Assembly (NCBI RefSeq): GCF_010233585.1
Contig: NZ_CP045997.1
Location: 9,350,114 to 9,414,113 of the forward strand
From: Spirosoma endbachense
Lineage (GTDB): Bacteria; Bacteroidota; Bacteroidia; Cytophagales; Spirosomataceae
Reading direction: 5' to 3'
DNA: 64,000 bases
The position numbers and the translations under genes were made by a program. Below the pieces are notes generated by a model. It was not told where the DNA came from. It made no database searches and saw nothing but the letters and a program-made list of their open reading frames with translations. Below, piece by piece: positions 45,222-53,576 of this stretch. The number at the start of each line of letters is the position of its first letter. Position 1 is the first letter of the stretch.

Positions 45222-45815
45222 GCCATCGGGCGTCACTCTGGTTTGCCAGAGGTAGAGGGTCTTTAGCTTCTTACAGGATTCGAGGGTCTTCAGCCCCTGA
45301 TCCGTTACGGAGGTAGCGTAGAGATTCAGGTGCTGAAGAGCGGGTAGGTTTCGAAGTTGGGAAAGGCCTGCATCGGTGATGCGGGTATTGTCGAGGCTCA
45401 GGCGGGTTAGATTTTTGAATTGAGCGATCTGTAGTAACGATTTACCGGTAACCTGGGTAGCCGATAAATCCAGCCAGACAATGTGCTCTTTCAGAGGCAG
45501 TAAAAGAGCCATCTGTGCATCACCGAAGTGGGGTGTATTCACCCTGTCGAGGGCCAGGAAAGACTGATCGGGTGTGATCGGGGTAATCACAACACCCTGA
45601 TTTTCGGCTTTTTGGCGATCAGTCTGGCTGACCTTTCCGGGGCTTACAGTCGGAAGTTCGGCTTCTGATCCACCTTCGTTTGTTGGTGCTGCCCTGTAAT
45701 GAGCCAGCCAGGTGTTAACTTTTTCGTTTTTGGGCAGGTCAGCAATCCGCTTTTTGACGTCGGCATTCGCGGTAGAAATCCACAGGTCGATTAACTCGAT
45801 CTCCGCTTTTGTCAA
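45222..45815 (-). pseudogene. Leucine-rich-repeat/cytochrome-type gene remnant, truncated at both ends
   Basis: The minus-strand reading from the TTG at 45815 gives LIDLWISTANADVKKRIADL, the segment that normally follows a c-type cytochrome domain in Bacteroidota and Planctomycetes proteins, and then GVVITPITPDQ and four LRR-like units with LDLSATQVTG, LSLDNTRITD, LNLYATSVTD and LYLWQTRVTP. The haem domain expected before it is absent, and after TRVTPDGVA the sequence passes without a break into DoxX-like membrane sequence. It is best read as the core of a lost gene. Confidence 0.75.
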
Positions 45816-45889
45816 CTGTCAACTATAATCCCTAGCATACGTCTACCCATTAGTGCTAAAATAGCACCATTTCGTCAATACAATACCTA

Positions 45890-47365
45890 TTAAGGCAGTT
45901 GCGTTTCTGGATTCGTTCCGGCCAAATACCACAGAGAAGCTACCGCTTTCTGGTGCTTTGTTCGTAACTCCGCCAGTTTTATTTCCAGCTCGATTAGTTT
46001 AGATTCCCGGCTGTTAACCAGAAAAAGCGAACTTTCGCCCAGCTCGAATTTCTGTTGTTCAGCTTGTAGCAGCGTACGCTGATTCAGCACGGTTTGCTGC
46101 TGAATGCTGATTTGACTTTTCAGCGCGTTCAACTCGTTCCAGGAGGTTTGCACCTCGTTTTCGATGTCGCGTAAGGTCTGTTTCTGCGCTAATTTGAGCT
46201 GCTGGGTTTTAAGTTGAACCTGGCGAAGTTTCCCCCGCTCCTTCCGTAGAAACAAAGGGAATGTCAGATCGACCCCAATCTTGTGATTATCAGTCCGAAA
46301 CGAGTAATAGCTGGTCCAGTCATAGCCAAGGCCGGGCTGTGGAGTACGACTCAGAAGGCTGGCATTTAGTGCTAGCTGGGGCTGTAGTAACGACCGCTGA
46401 AAGCGTTCTTCGAGGGCAAGCTGACGACCTTTTGTCGTTAGTTTTAACAGTTCCGGGTGTTGTGCGATGGCTCGGCCAAGCAGGTTATGCAGAAAATCGT
46501 CGGGAATATGGTCAACTAAAATGGACTGAGGCACGACTGACGGAGGTATTTCTACTGGTTTAGGCTGTCCGCTCACCTCATCGCTGTTCCATAAAAAGAC
46601 GCTTAGCCGCAAACGGGCATTGTTCAGGTTTACCTCGGCCTGCTGGAGTTGAACAAGCCGGTCCTGCGTTGTAATAAGGGCTTCGGTGGTGTCAATAGCG
46701 GCGGCATCGCCCAGCAAGGCTCGCTGTTGCACCGCCCGAAACCGCGTTTGGGCAAGCTGGTAGCCCGCCTGAAGCAGTTGAAACTGTTGGTGAGCCAGAT
46801 ACCATTCCCAATACGTTTTAGTGGCCTCATAGAGCGTTTTGTTGATCAGCTTCAATCGGTCGGCATCGGCCAGCGTCACGGCCAGTTGTGCCTGACGTAA
46901 GGCATTTCGCCGGGCATCGATCAGCAGCCCCTGCCCAATCGGTACCCGAATACCCAGCGTAGCTAGACCCGTTTCAGGTACACGATCTTCCGGGTTAACG
47001 TACTCGCCCCGATTCCGATCGTACGTCATTTTCAAATCAATACCAGCGGGGCGGATCGGGATGCTTACGCCCGACTGCCACTTGTCGTAATACAGGCTAT
47101 TGCCAAATTCTTTCCGGTCATAAGCTGAAAAAAGCTTGGGATCGAAAGCGCCCCGTGCCTGCAGCACTTCCTGCTGCGCTTCACTATTCAGCAGAGAAGC
47201 CTGTTTCACTAGCGGATGATAGTCAAGGATGGCCCGGTAAAAATCGGCGACCCAAAAAACGGTTGAATTGGTGCTATCAACTGATTGTCCACTCAATTGA
47301 GCACTGGCCATCAAGGGGAGCCGACCCAGCAGCAACAAACCTATACCCATCACAAACGTCCTCAT
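45890..47365 (-). CDS. TolC-family outer-membrane efflux protein
   Basis: From ATG 47365 the protein is 491 residues with a signal peptide ending at ASAQ. The frame is open to 47428, but that part overlaps the HlyD gene. Two long alpha-helical coiled-coil halves typical of TolC/OEP proteins can be seen, with repeats such as LAQTRFRAVQQRALLGDAAAID and LKTQQLKLAQKQTLRDIENEV. It forms the outer-membrane tunnel. The start codon overlaps the HlyD stop (ATGA-type, 4 bp), which shows one operon with HlyD and the ABC membrane protein. Confidence 0.9.
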   Translation of the reverse strand: MRTFVMGIGLLLLGRLPLMASAQLSGQSVDSTNSTVFWVADFYRAILDYHPLVKQASLLNSEAQQEVLQARGAFDPKLFSAYDRKEFGNSLYYDKWQSGVSIPIRPAGIDLKMTYDRNRGEYVNPEDRVPETGLATLGIRVPIGQGLLIDARRNALRQAQLAVTLADADRLKLINKTLYEATKTYWEWYLAHQQFQLLQAGYQLAQTRFRAVQQRALLGDAAAIDTTEALITTQDRLVQLQQAEVNLNNARLRLSVFLWNSDEVSGQPKPVEIPPSVVPQSILVDHIPDDFLHNLLGRAIAQHPELLKLTTKGRQLALEERFQRSLLQPQLALNASLLSRTPQPGLGYDWTSYYSFRTDNHKIGVDLTFPLFLRKERGKLRQVQLKTQQLKLAQKQTLRDIENEVQTSWNELNALKSQISIQQQTVLNQRTLLQAEQQKFELGESSLFLVNSRESKLIELEIKLAELRTKHQKAVASLWYLAGTNPETQLP

Positions 47366-48714
47366 TTCTTCTTCTCCTCTTTTGGCTCTTGTTGTAAACT
47401 CGGCGGGAAGCCGTTCAACTGCCGCCATAATTCATACCAAATGGGCACATCATCGAGCATGACCCAGCCAAACACCCCGGAACCCACGCGCAACTGGTTC
47501 GGCCAGGGTTGATCGCCTGACCGACTTTTAGGTTTAATCAGTAAGCGATACTTCCCATTCACACTATTGATGGCATCAATTACGGCAACCTCGCCCCCAA
47601 ACGTGCCCACAGCGACGGACGGCCAGCCCGAAAACTGAATAGCCGGCCAGCCATCGAACTTAAGTCGAACCATACGCCCCCGCTGAATCAAGGGAACATC
47701 CATTGGCCGGACGTATAATTCAACCGCAACGGAGGGATTAGCAGGCTGCAACGTAACAATGGATTCGCCTTCCTTGATCATCTCGCCAATACCCGCTTTC
47801 AGGGACCGCACGATGTAGCCGTCCTGGGGTGCCCGAACCACGTAGAGACCGCGCCGGACATCGACGCTGCTTATTTTGTTTCGTAGTTTAGCGATCTCGC
47901 CGGAGGCTTCGGCCTGATACGATACCGCCGAACTGCGGTCTGACAGCGATTTCGCTATTTTTTCCTGATAATCGGCCTGAATGGTGCTCAGATCGAGTTG
48001 GGCGTTGATCAGTTCCTGCCGCGCACCGTTGAGTTTGTTTTCCTGCGCAATTACTTTGGCATAGTCCTCCTGCACCTTCAGCCGACGCGTTTCCAGATCG
48101 GTTAGGGAGAACAGGCCGTTTGTATAGCCTTTTTCGAAGCGATCCAGCCGGTCGAGCGCAATCTGATAGTTTTTCCGGATGGCGATCAGATCCGTACTAT
48201 CGCTGGCAACTTTAAATTCACTCTGACGGACTTTGTTACGGGCTGATGCGAGCTTAACCGTCAGAGCTTTTCGAAGCGCAGCCATCTGTTCCTCCAGGGC
48301 TGAAATTTTAACGCTTGTTGCCGTCAGGCTCCCTTGTTTCGCCCCGAGTTGTTCATCGAGCCGCTGAGGGAGTTTTGGATCAAAATAATCGTCCTTTACA
48401 TCGGAGATAACTAGCAACGTATCGCCTTTTTTTACCGCCTGACCTTCCTGAATTTTCCAGCGTTCGATACGTCCTGCAATAGCATTTTGTATCGTTTGCG
48501 GGCGATCCTGTGGGTTTAGGGCCGTTACACCCCCCTCCCCATTGATCGTCTGCTGCCAGGGCAAAAACAGCACGGCCAGACAAATAAGCAAAAGCGCAAG
48601 CATCCATCGCCCCAGCCGTCGACCTGCGTCGGGCTGGGGCAGCGAACGTAGCGTTTTGAGCGGATAATGGTTAAACAACTGTTCGTCTACCCGCTGATTC
48701 GATAGGTTAAGCAT
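47362..48714 (-). CDS. HlyD-family membrane fusion protein
   Basis: This 450-residue protein has one N-terminal membrane helix (WMLALLLICLAVLFLPW, about 37-53), a biotinyl-lipoyl-like hairpin (GRIERWKIQEGQAVKKGDTLL) and a long coiled coil from about residue 125 to 270, closing with VVRAPQDGYIV and a beta-barrel domain. It bridges inner- and outer-membrane parts. It overlaps the upstream ABC membrane gene by 8 nt and the downstream TolC gene by 4 nt. The C-terminal tail is Lys/Glu-rich. Confidence 0.92.
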   Translation of the reverse strand: MLNLSNQRVDEQLFNHYPLKTLRSLPQPDAGRRLGRWMLALLLICLAVLFLPWQQTINGEGGVTALNPQDRPQTIQNAIAGRIERWKIQEGQAVKKGDTLLVISDVKDDYFDPKLPQRLDEQLGAKQGSLTATSVKISALEEQMAALRKALTVKLASARNKVRQSEFKVASDSTDLIAIRKNYQIALDRLDRFEKGYTNGLFSLTDLETRRLKVQEDYAKVIAQENKLNGARQELINAQLDLSTIQADYQEKIAKSLSDRSSAVSYQAEASGEIAKLRNKISSVDVRRGLYVVRAPQDGYIVRSLKAGIGEMIKEGESIVTLQPANPSVAVELYVRPMDVPLIQRGRMVRLKFDGWPAIQFSGWPSVAVGTFGGEVAVIDAINSVNGKYRLLIKPKSRSGDQPWPNQLRVGSGVFGWVMLDDVPIWYELWRQLNGFPPSLQQEPKEEKKK

Positions 48715-49705
48715 GAGTATCGGTTTCCAAAGGTAAATCCGTTACCGTTGCAATCTTTTCAACGGCGGTTAGTAAATCAAATACGGTGTCGATGCCGGAG
48801 ATGAGCTTCTCGACCGAACTGGTAATCAGAACGATGACCAGTTCAGCCGCAACGAATTGGCCTAAAGCCATCTCCCGGCCAACAACCAGAGCCGTCCCCA
48901 AAATCAGTAAGCCACCCGTAACGATCGTTTTGAAGGCCACTCCGCTGTAGAAAAACCGCTTTAACACCCGGAAGTGCGCATTTCGATGCGTTACGTAAGA
49001 AGCGACCAATTCGTCCATCTGATCAATTGGCTCCAGCGCATCCTCATGCCCGCGATACCGGGGCAGATCGCGGGCATGATCTTCCAGCCAGGCAACCACT
49101 TTGTATTTATACTTCGACTCCTCAAGACTGGTACGCAGCCCCCGCGGCCCATAAATCCAGCTGATTCCCGTAATAGACAACAGTGTAAATAAACCGAATG
49201 CCAGAAATACGGGGTGATAGAACGACAGCAGGATGATACCAAACAGAATTTGCATGGCAGCCGCCGTCAGGTCGATAAGTAGTTTGGGCAGCCCTTTCTG
49301 AATGGTCAGTACGTCGAAGAAGCGGTTCATCAATTCGGGTGGGTAATAGCCTGATAAAGCGCTCGGTTCGATACGGGGTAGGCGGTAGGTAAATTCAAAA
49401 GCAGCTTTGGCAAAAATCCGTTGCTGAAGCACTTCAACCAGCGTCATCTGCCCCACCAACAGCAGGCCCGTCGCCAAAACGCCCAGTATTACAACGCCAA
49501 TTAGGACGTATACTGAACTGAACACGAGCCCGCCCGATACCAGATTAAATATGGCCTGAATACCAAGGGGTAACGACAGGCTAATGAAGCCGGTCACCAG
49601 GGCGTAGAGGTAGATATAACTAATGTCTTTTTTCTCGGTTCCCAGTAACCTAAGTAACCGCTGAACGGACGAGGGAGGGCCTTGATACGATGAAATTGTC
49701 GACAT
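48707..49705 (-). CDS. ABC-transporter membrane domain lacking an ATPase domain
   Basis: From ATG 49705 the protein is 332 residues, all accounted for by one type-I ABC exporter transmembrane domain (six hydrophobic segments, for example YIYLYALVTGFISLSLPLG and VLIGVVILGVLATGLLLVG). The sequence ends at TDLPLETDTHA, where full exporters continue into a nucleotide-binding domain of about 220 residues; no Walker A, signature or Walker B motif exists here or elsewhere in the operon. The tight 8-nt overlap with HlyD suggests the short form is real. It may use an ATPase encoded elsewhere or work without one. Confidence 0.82.
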   Translation of the reverse strand: MSTISSYQGPPSSVQRLLRLLGTEKKDISYIYLYALVTGFISLSLPLGIQAIFNLVSGGLVFSSVYVLIGVVILGVLATGLLLVGQMTLVEVLQQRIFAKAAFEFTYRLPRIEPSALSGYYPPELMNRFFDVLTIQKGLPKLLIDLTAAAMQILFGIILLSFYHPVFLAFGLFTLLSITGISWIYGPRGLRTSLEESKYKYKVVAWLEDHARDLPRYRGHEDALEPIDQMDELVASYVTHRNAHFRVLKRFFYSGVAFKTIVTGGLLILGTALVVGREMALGQFVAAELVIVLITSSVEKLISGIDTVFDLLTAVEKIATVTDLPLETDTHA

Positions 49706-49725
49706 GTATGCAATGCTAATTTTTT

Positions 49726-49742
49726 TGATAGTAATACTATCA
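49726..49742. promoter_or_regulatory. Palindromic TetR operator candidate
   Basis: TGATAGT-AAT-ACTATCA is a perfect 7-bp inverted repeat with a 3-nt centre. It lies 20 nt upstream of the efflux operon start and between it and the divergent TetR gene, where an autoregulated TetR repressor would bind. Confidence 0.65.
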
Positions 49743-49825
49743 TACATGCAAACATAACTTTTATCCCCGATAAGTTTGTTTCTTTGCTAGCCGTTTTTTC
49801 TCTCAACGGTGAATACTCTAGACAA

Positions 49826-50536
49826 ATGGAATACACAGTGCTTGTACGGATGAACGAGAAGTTGTTTCTACGTGATCCGGAAAGTTCAGAGCTGGGTCGC
49901 CGAATTGTCAGGCAGGCCATTTTATTGATTGCCGAAATTGGCTTTGAGGAGATGACATTCCGCAAGCTAGCCGACCGGATTGGCACGAAGGAAGCCAGTA
50001 TTTACCGCTATTTTGAGAATAAACACCGGCTGCTGGTGTACCTGGTAGCCTGGTACTGGCAGTGGCTGGAATATCAACTCATGTTCCAGACGAACAATCT
50101 GACTAATCCGAAAGAGAAACTGGAGCGAATTGTAAAGCTTTTGCTGCTTAAGGAGCCGGCGCAATCAACCACGAAGTCCGATGCCGACGCCATAAATATA
50201 CAGGCGCTTCATCGTATTGTTATCCATGAAGCGAGCAAAGCCTATTTGACTCACCATATTACGGAAGACAACCGGCAACAACTCTTCAAACCGTACAAAG
50301 ATTTATGTGGTCGCATCGCCGGTATTATCCTGGAATATCGGCCCAATTACCCCTACGCCCGTTCACGAGCCAGTTCAATTATCGAGACGGCTCACTACCA
50401 GGCTTTTTTCATGCAATACCTGCCTTCCCTTACTGACTTTGGACCCCAATCTACAGACCCATTGCTCCAGGAAGACCGTTTACTCCACTTTCTAAATCAT
50501 CTGTTATTCTCATCGCTGGAATCGAATACCTATTAG
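49826..50536 (+). CDS. TetR-family transcription regulator
   Basis: The protein has 236 residues from ATG 49826; ATG 49850 or a TTG at 49784 are alternative starts. The N-terminal helix-turn-helix reads GRRIVRQAILLIAEIGFEEM followed by FRKLADRIGTKEASIYRYF, as in TetR/AcrR proteins, and a helical C-terminal ligand domain follows. It is divergent from the ABC-HlyD-TolC operon and is the likely repressor acting on the palindrome at 49726-49742. The 284-nt gap after it (50537-50820) holds no gene that I recognise. Confidence 0.9.
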   Translation: MEYTVLVRMNEKLFLRDPESSELGRRIVRQAILLIAEIGFEEMTFRKLADRIGTKEASIYRYFENKHRLLVYLVAWYWQWLEYQLMFQTNNLTNPKEKLERIVKLLLLKEPAQSTTKSDADAINIQALHRIVIHEASKAYLTHHITEDNRQQLFKPYKDLCGRIAGIILEYRPNYPYARSRASSIIETAHYQAFFMQYLPSLTDFGPQSTDPLLQEDRLLHFLNHLLFSSLESNTY

Positions 50537-50820
50537 ATTCGGCGTTTTTTTGGCAAAGGCAGCCCTGGATAAAATCCGATCCGTCGAATACATTCCCCTT
50601 TTACACTGTCTTGTCCTGATTTTATTCGGACGTTTTCGTGAACGATTTTTGTCTATGTTTAAGCTTATTTCAATGTATTCATTTACAATATATTAGAGCT
50701 TAAATATGTTCAGTTATGTTACCCTTTACCTGAACGATTTCAAGGTTGACACGACCTAAATCTTATCGTATCATCTAGAAAATGTAAATCATTGGTACAA
50801 CCCGTTTTAAAGTAGATGGG

Positions 50821-51750
50821 TTAGGGGGTATATGTCACAGCCATATGGACCTTAACTAACCTAACCAAAGCCTGTACCAAAGGCGTTAATGGTTCGGTTT
50901 TGTGGATCAGCACATGCTGGATAACGATCTTTCTGAAGGGCGTTCCATCATTGTTCAGGATGGGCATGGATAGTAGATTTGGTTCCTGTTGCAGATCCAG
51001 CGAAGCCGGTATGAACGCAATCCCTTTCCCCATTCGAACCATACTTTTCAGCAACTCAAAAGAAGGAACATGCTGCACGATGCTACTAGCCCGATTGACA
51101 TTGGCCTGGCGGCAAATTTCCTCGGCCTGGCCAAAAAATACCCCAGCCTCCCGCCCCACATCAATCCACTTTTGGCCCTGTAACTGCTCCAGACGGATGC
51201 CCGTTTGAGTGGACAGCGGGTGGCTTCTGTTCATCAGGATGGTGTAATTGATTTCGGCATACGTTGTTGCCGTCAAGCCTTCATGGACTAATGGCAGCAC
51301 AGTCATTCCCAGATCCAACCGGTCTGTAGCCACCCATTCCTGCACCTGAGTTGTATTGGGTAATTCGACCAGTTTGACGGATAACGCAGGGAAGTGCGTG
51401 GCAAACAGGTCGAGCATCCCCACGATTCGTTCAGGTAGGATCAGTTTGAAAACGCCCAGCGTGACGGCCGACTGTTTCGTTTCTACTTGCCGAACGTTTT
51501 GAATCGCTTGTTCACTGAGATGAAGGATATTTTTGGCATCAACCAAAAAAAGTGCCCCCGCCTGGGTCAGTTCCACCTGATGCCATTTAGTTCGTTTAAT
51601 TCGATCAAACAGGTCAACGCCCAGTTCACTTTCCAATAGCTTAATCTGCTGACTTAGGGCCGACTGGCTTACAAATAGTTGCCGGGCTGCGTGGCCAAAG
51701 TGCAGGGTCTCGGCCACCCCGACAAAATAGGTTAACTGTCTTAAATCCAT
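50821..51750 (-). CDS. LysR-family transcription regulator
   Basis: This 309-residue protein has the LysR winged-helix start (MDLRQLTYFVGVAETLHFGH, then AARQLFVSQSALSQQIKLLE) and the periplasmic-binding-like effector domain (VTLGVFKLILPERIVGML onward). It is transcribed away from the carboxylesterase gene with a 148-nt intergenic region, the usual layout for a LysR protein and its target. It may therefore control the esterase and the GH78 gene. Confidence 0.93.
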   Translation of the reverse strand: MDLRQLTYFVGVAETLHFGHAARQLFVSQSALSQQIKLLESELGVDLFDRIKRTKWHQVELTQAGALFLVDAKNILHLSEQAIQNVRQVETKQSAVTLGVFKLILPERIVGMLDLFATHFPALSVKLVELPNTTQVQEWVATDRLDLGMTVLPLVHEGLTATTYAEINYTILMNRSHPLSTQTGIRLEQLQGQKWIDVGREAGVFFGQAEEICRQANVNRASSIVQHVPSFELLKSMVRMGKGIAFIPASLDLQQEPNLLSMPILNNDGTPFRKIVIQHVLIHKTEPLTPLVQALVRLVKVHMAVTYTP

Positions 51751-51898
51751 CCCTTAACCGCTGATTATCCGGCAATGATAAACGAAATAACTTAGGTAAT
51801 TAGTTTTACTTATCACTATGTTAGAAAATAGAATAAGATAAAGTAGGAGACATTGGCTTTACTAGATATAAAAAATAGACGACTATACGACCAACCTG

Positions 51899-53560
51899 AT
51901 GAACAGCTTACACCGACGAGATTTTTTAACCCGTTTGACGCTGGCTACGGCCGCTTTGGCTACACCTCGTTATGGGTTTTCAAATGTTAGCAGAGCCGAC
52001 GAATTTGTCGAGGTATCAACCACCCACGGTCGCCTGAAGGGGGCACGAAGCGAGGGGGTGACTACGTTTAAGGGCATACCCTACGCGGGACGTATTTCGG
52101 GCGATCGGCGCTTTCGGCGGCCCGCTTTGCTCGAACCCTGGACGGGCGTGCGGGATGCCCTTCAGTTCGGCGCACCCGCCATTCAGCCGCCCCGGCGCAA
52201 TGAACCAGCTCCCGCAGAAGATTGTCTGTTCCTGAATGTGTGGACACCGGCCAGCGACAATCGCAAAAGACCGGTGATGTTCTACAGTCACGGGGGTGGA
52301 TTTGTGGGTGGTTCTGGCGCATCAGGTGGGCAAGATGGGTCGAACCTGGCCCGCAACTTCGATGTGGTGGTCGTAGAAACAAACCACCGGCTGGGGCTTT
52401 TTGGCTTTCTTTACCTGGATGATATTGCCGGTCCCGACTTTGCTGGTTCGGGTAATATGGGGATGCTCGATATTGCGGCGGGTTTGAAATGGGTGCACGA
52501 CAACATTGCCCAGTTTGGGGGCGATCCTAATAACGTGATGATCTGGGGCGAATCGGGTGGTGGAGCCAAAACATCCTGCCTTTATGCCATGCCCGAAGCG
52601 GCTCCCTATTTCAATAAGGCGTCTATCGAAAGTGGGCCGGGGGTTCGCATGACACCTAAAGAAGTAGCCGCTGAAACGACGGCCATGCTACTTAAGGAGT
52701 TGAATATTGCGCCTAAAGACTGGCGAAAGCTCCTGGACGTACCGGCGGCTGATTTGCTGGCGATGCAGAACAAGTTGCCGTTTGTGCCGCCGTTTCAGGA
52801 GAAGAATCGCAATCAGGGCATGATGCGCCGTAATTACGGTGGGTTCGGGCCGGTGGTGGATGGAGTGGTCCTCCCACATCATCCCTTCGACCCGACTGCA
52901 CCTGCCATTTCACAAAACAAGCCGTTGCTGGTTGGCTGGAACGAAGACGAGTACACTTTCTTCGCCTGGGAGCGTAAAGACACCGAGTTTGCCAAACTGG
53001 ACTTCGAGAGTTTACCCAAAAAACTGGAAGCCCAATACGGAGCGGACGCTGGTCGGATTGTCGATACCTACCGTAAAGCAAACCCAAATGCGTCGGCCCC
53101 GGATATTTTTATTGCGGTTTCTTCCATCACTATGATGGGGCTAGGCTCCGTCGATATAGCCGAGAAAAAAGTCAAGCAGGGCGGAGCACCCGTGTATCTG
53201 TATAATTTTGGGTATAAGTCCGAAAAGAAGATTCCCGGTACGGACTATCCGATGGGTACGCCCCACGCGATGGATATTTCGTTTAAATTCAACAACGAGT
53301 TGCCCCCCCGCGACGGGTCAGCTCCCAAAGAGAGTTTCTTCGGCGGTAATCGGCCCGAGCGATTTGTGGCTTCCCGCCACTTCGCTGAGCTGTGGACCAC
53401 CTTCGCCCGGATGGGGAAGCCAGCCGCCAAAGATGTTCCTGCTTGGCCAGCCTACAACCTCAACACCCGTCCCACCATGCGCATCGATGCCACCTGCGAA
53501 GTCATCGATAACCGTTTTAGTCAGGAGCTGGCCCTGTGGCGGTCACTCGGAAAACTATAG
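51899..53560 (+). CDS. Type-B carboxylesterase, Tat-exported
   Basis: This 553-residue protein begins with a twin-arginine signal (MNSLHRRDFLTRLTLATAAL). The alpha/beta-hydrolase core shows the oxyanion segment HGGGF (131-135), the nucleophile elbow GESGGG with Ser219, an acidic residue in GWNEDE (Glu349 or Glu351) and the catalytic His in GTPHAMD (His456). It would cleave ester groups on glycans or aromatic conjugates in the periplasm. The GH78 rhamnosidase gene starts within 17 nt downstream, so both likely act on one substrate, for example an acylated rhamnoside. Confidence 0.9.
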   Translation: MNSLHRRDFLTRLTLATAALATPRYGFSNVSRADEFVEVSTTHGRLKGARSEGVTTFKGIPYAGRISGDRRFRRPALLEPWTGVRDALQFGAPAIQPPRRNEPAPAEDCLFLNVWTPASDNRKRPVMFYSHGGGFVGGSGASGGQDGSNLARNFDVVVVETNHRLGLFGFLYLDDIAGPDFAGSGNMGMLDIAAGLKWVHDNIAQFGGDPNNVMIWGESGGGAKTSCLYAMPEAAPYFNKASIESGPGVRMTPKEVAAETTAMLLKELNIAPKDWRKLLDVPAADLLAMQNKLPFVPPFQEKNRNQGMMRRNYGGFGPVVDGVVLPHHPFDPTAPAISQNKPLLVGWNEDEYTFFAWERKDTEFAKLDFESLPKKLEAQYGADAGRIVDTYRKANPNASAPDIFIAVSSITMMGLGSVDIAEKKVKQGGAPVYLYNFGYKSEKKIPGTDYPMGTPHAMDISFKFNNELPPRDGSAPKESFFGGNRPERFVASRHFAELWTTFARMGKPAAKDVPAWPAYNLNTRPTMRIDATCEVIDNRFSQELALWRSLGKL

Positions 53561-53576
53561 CTGAATGTACATAGCC

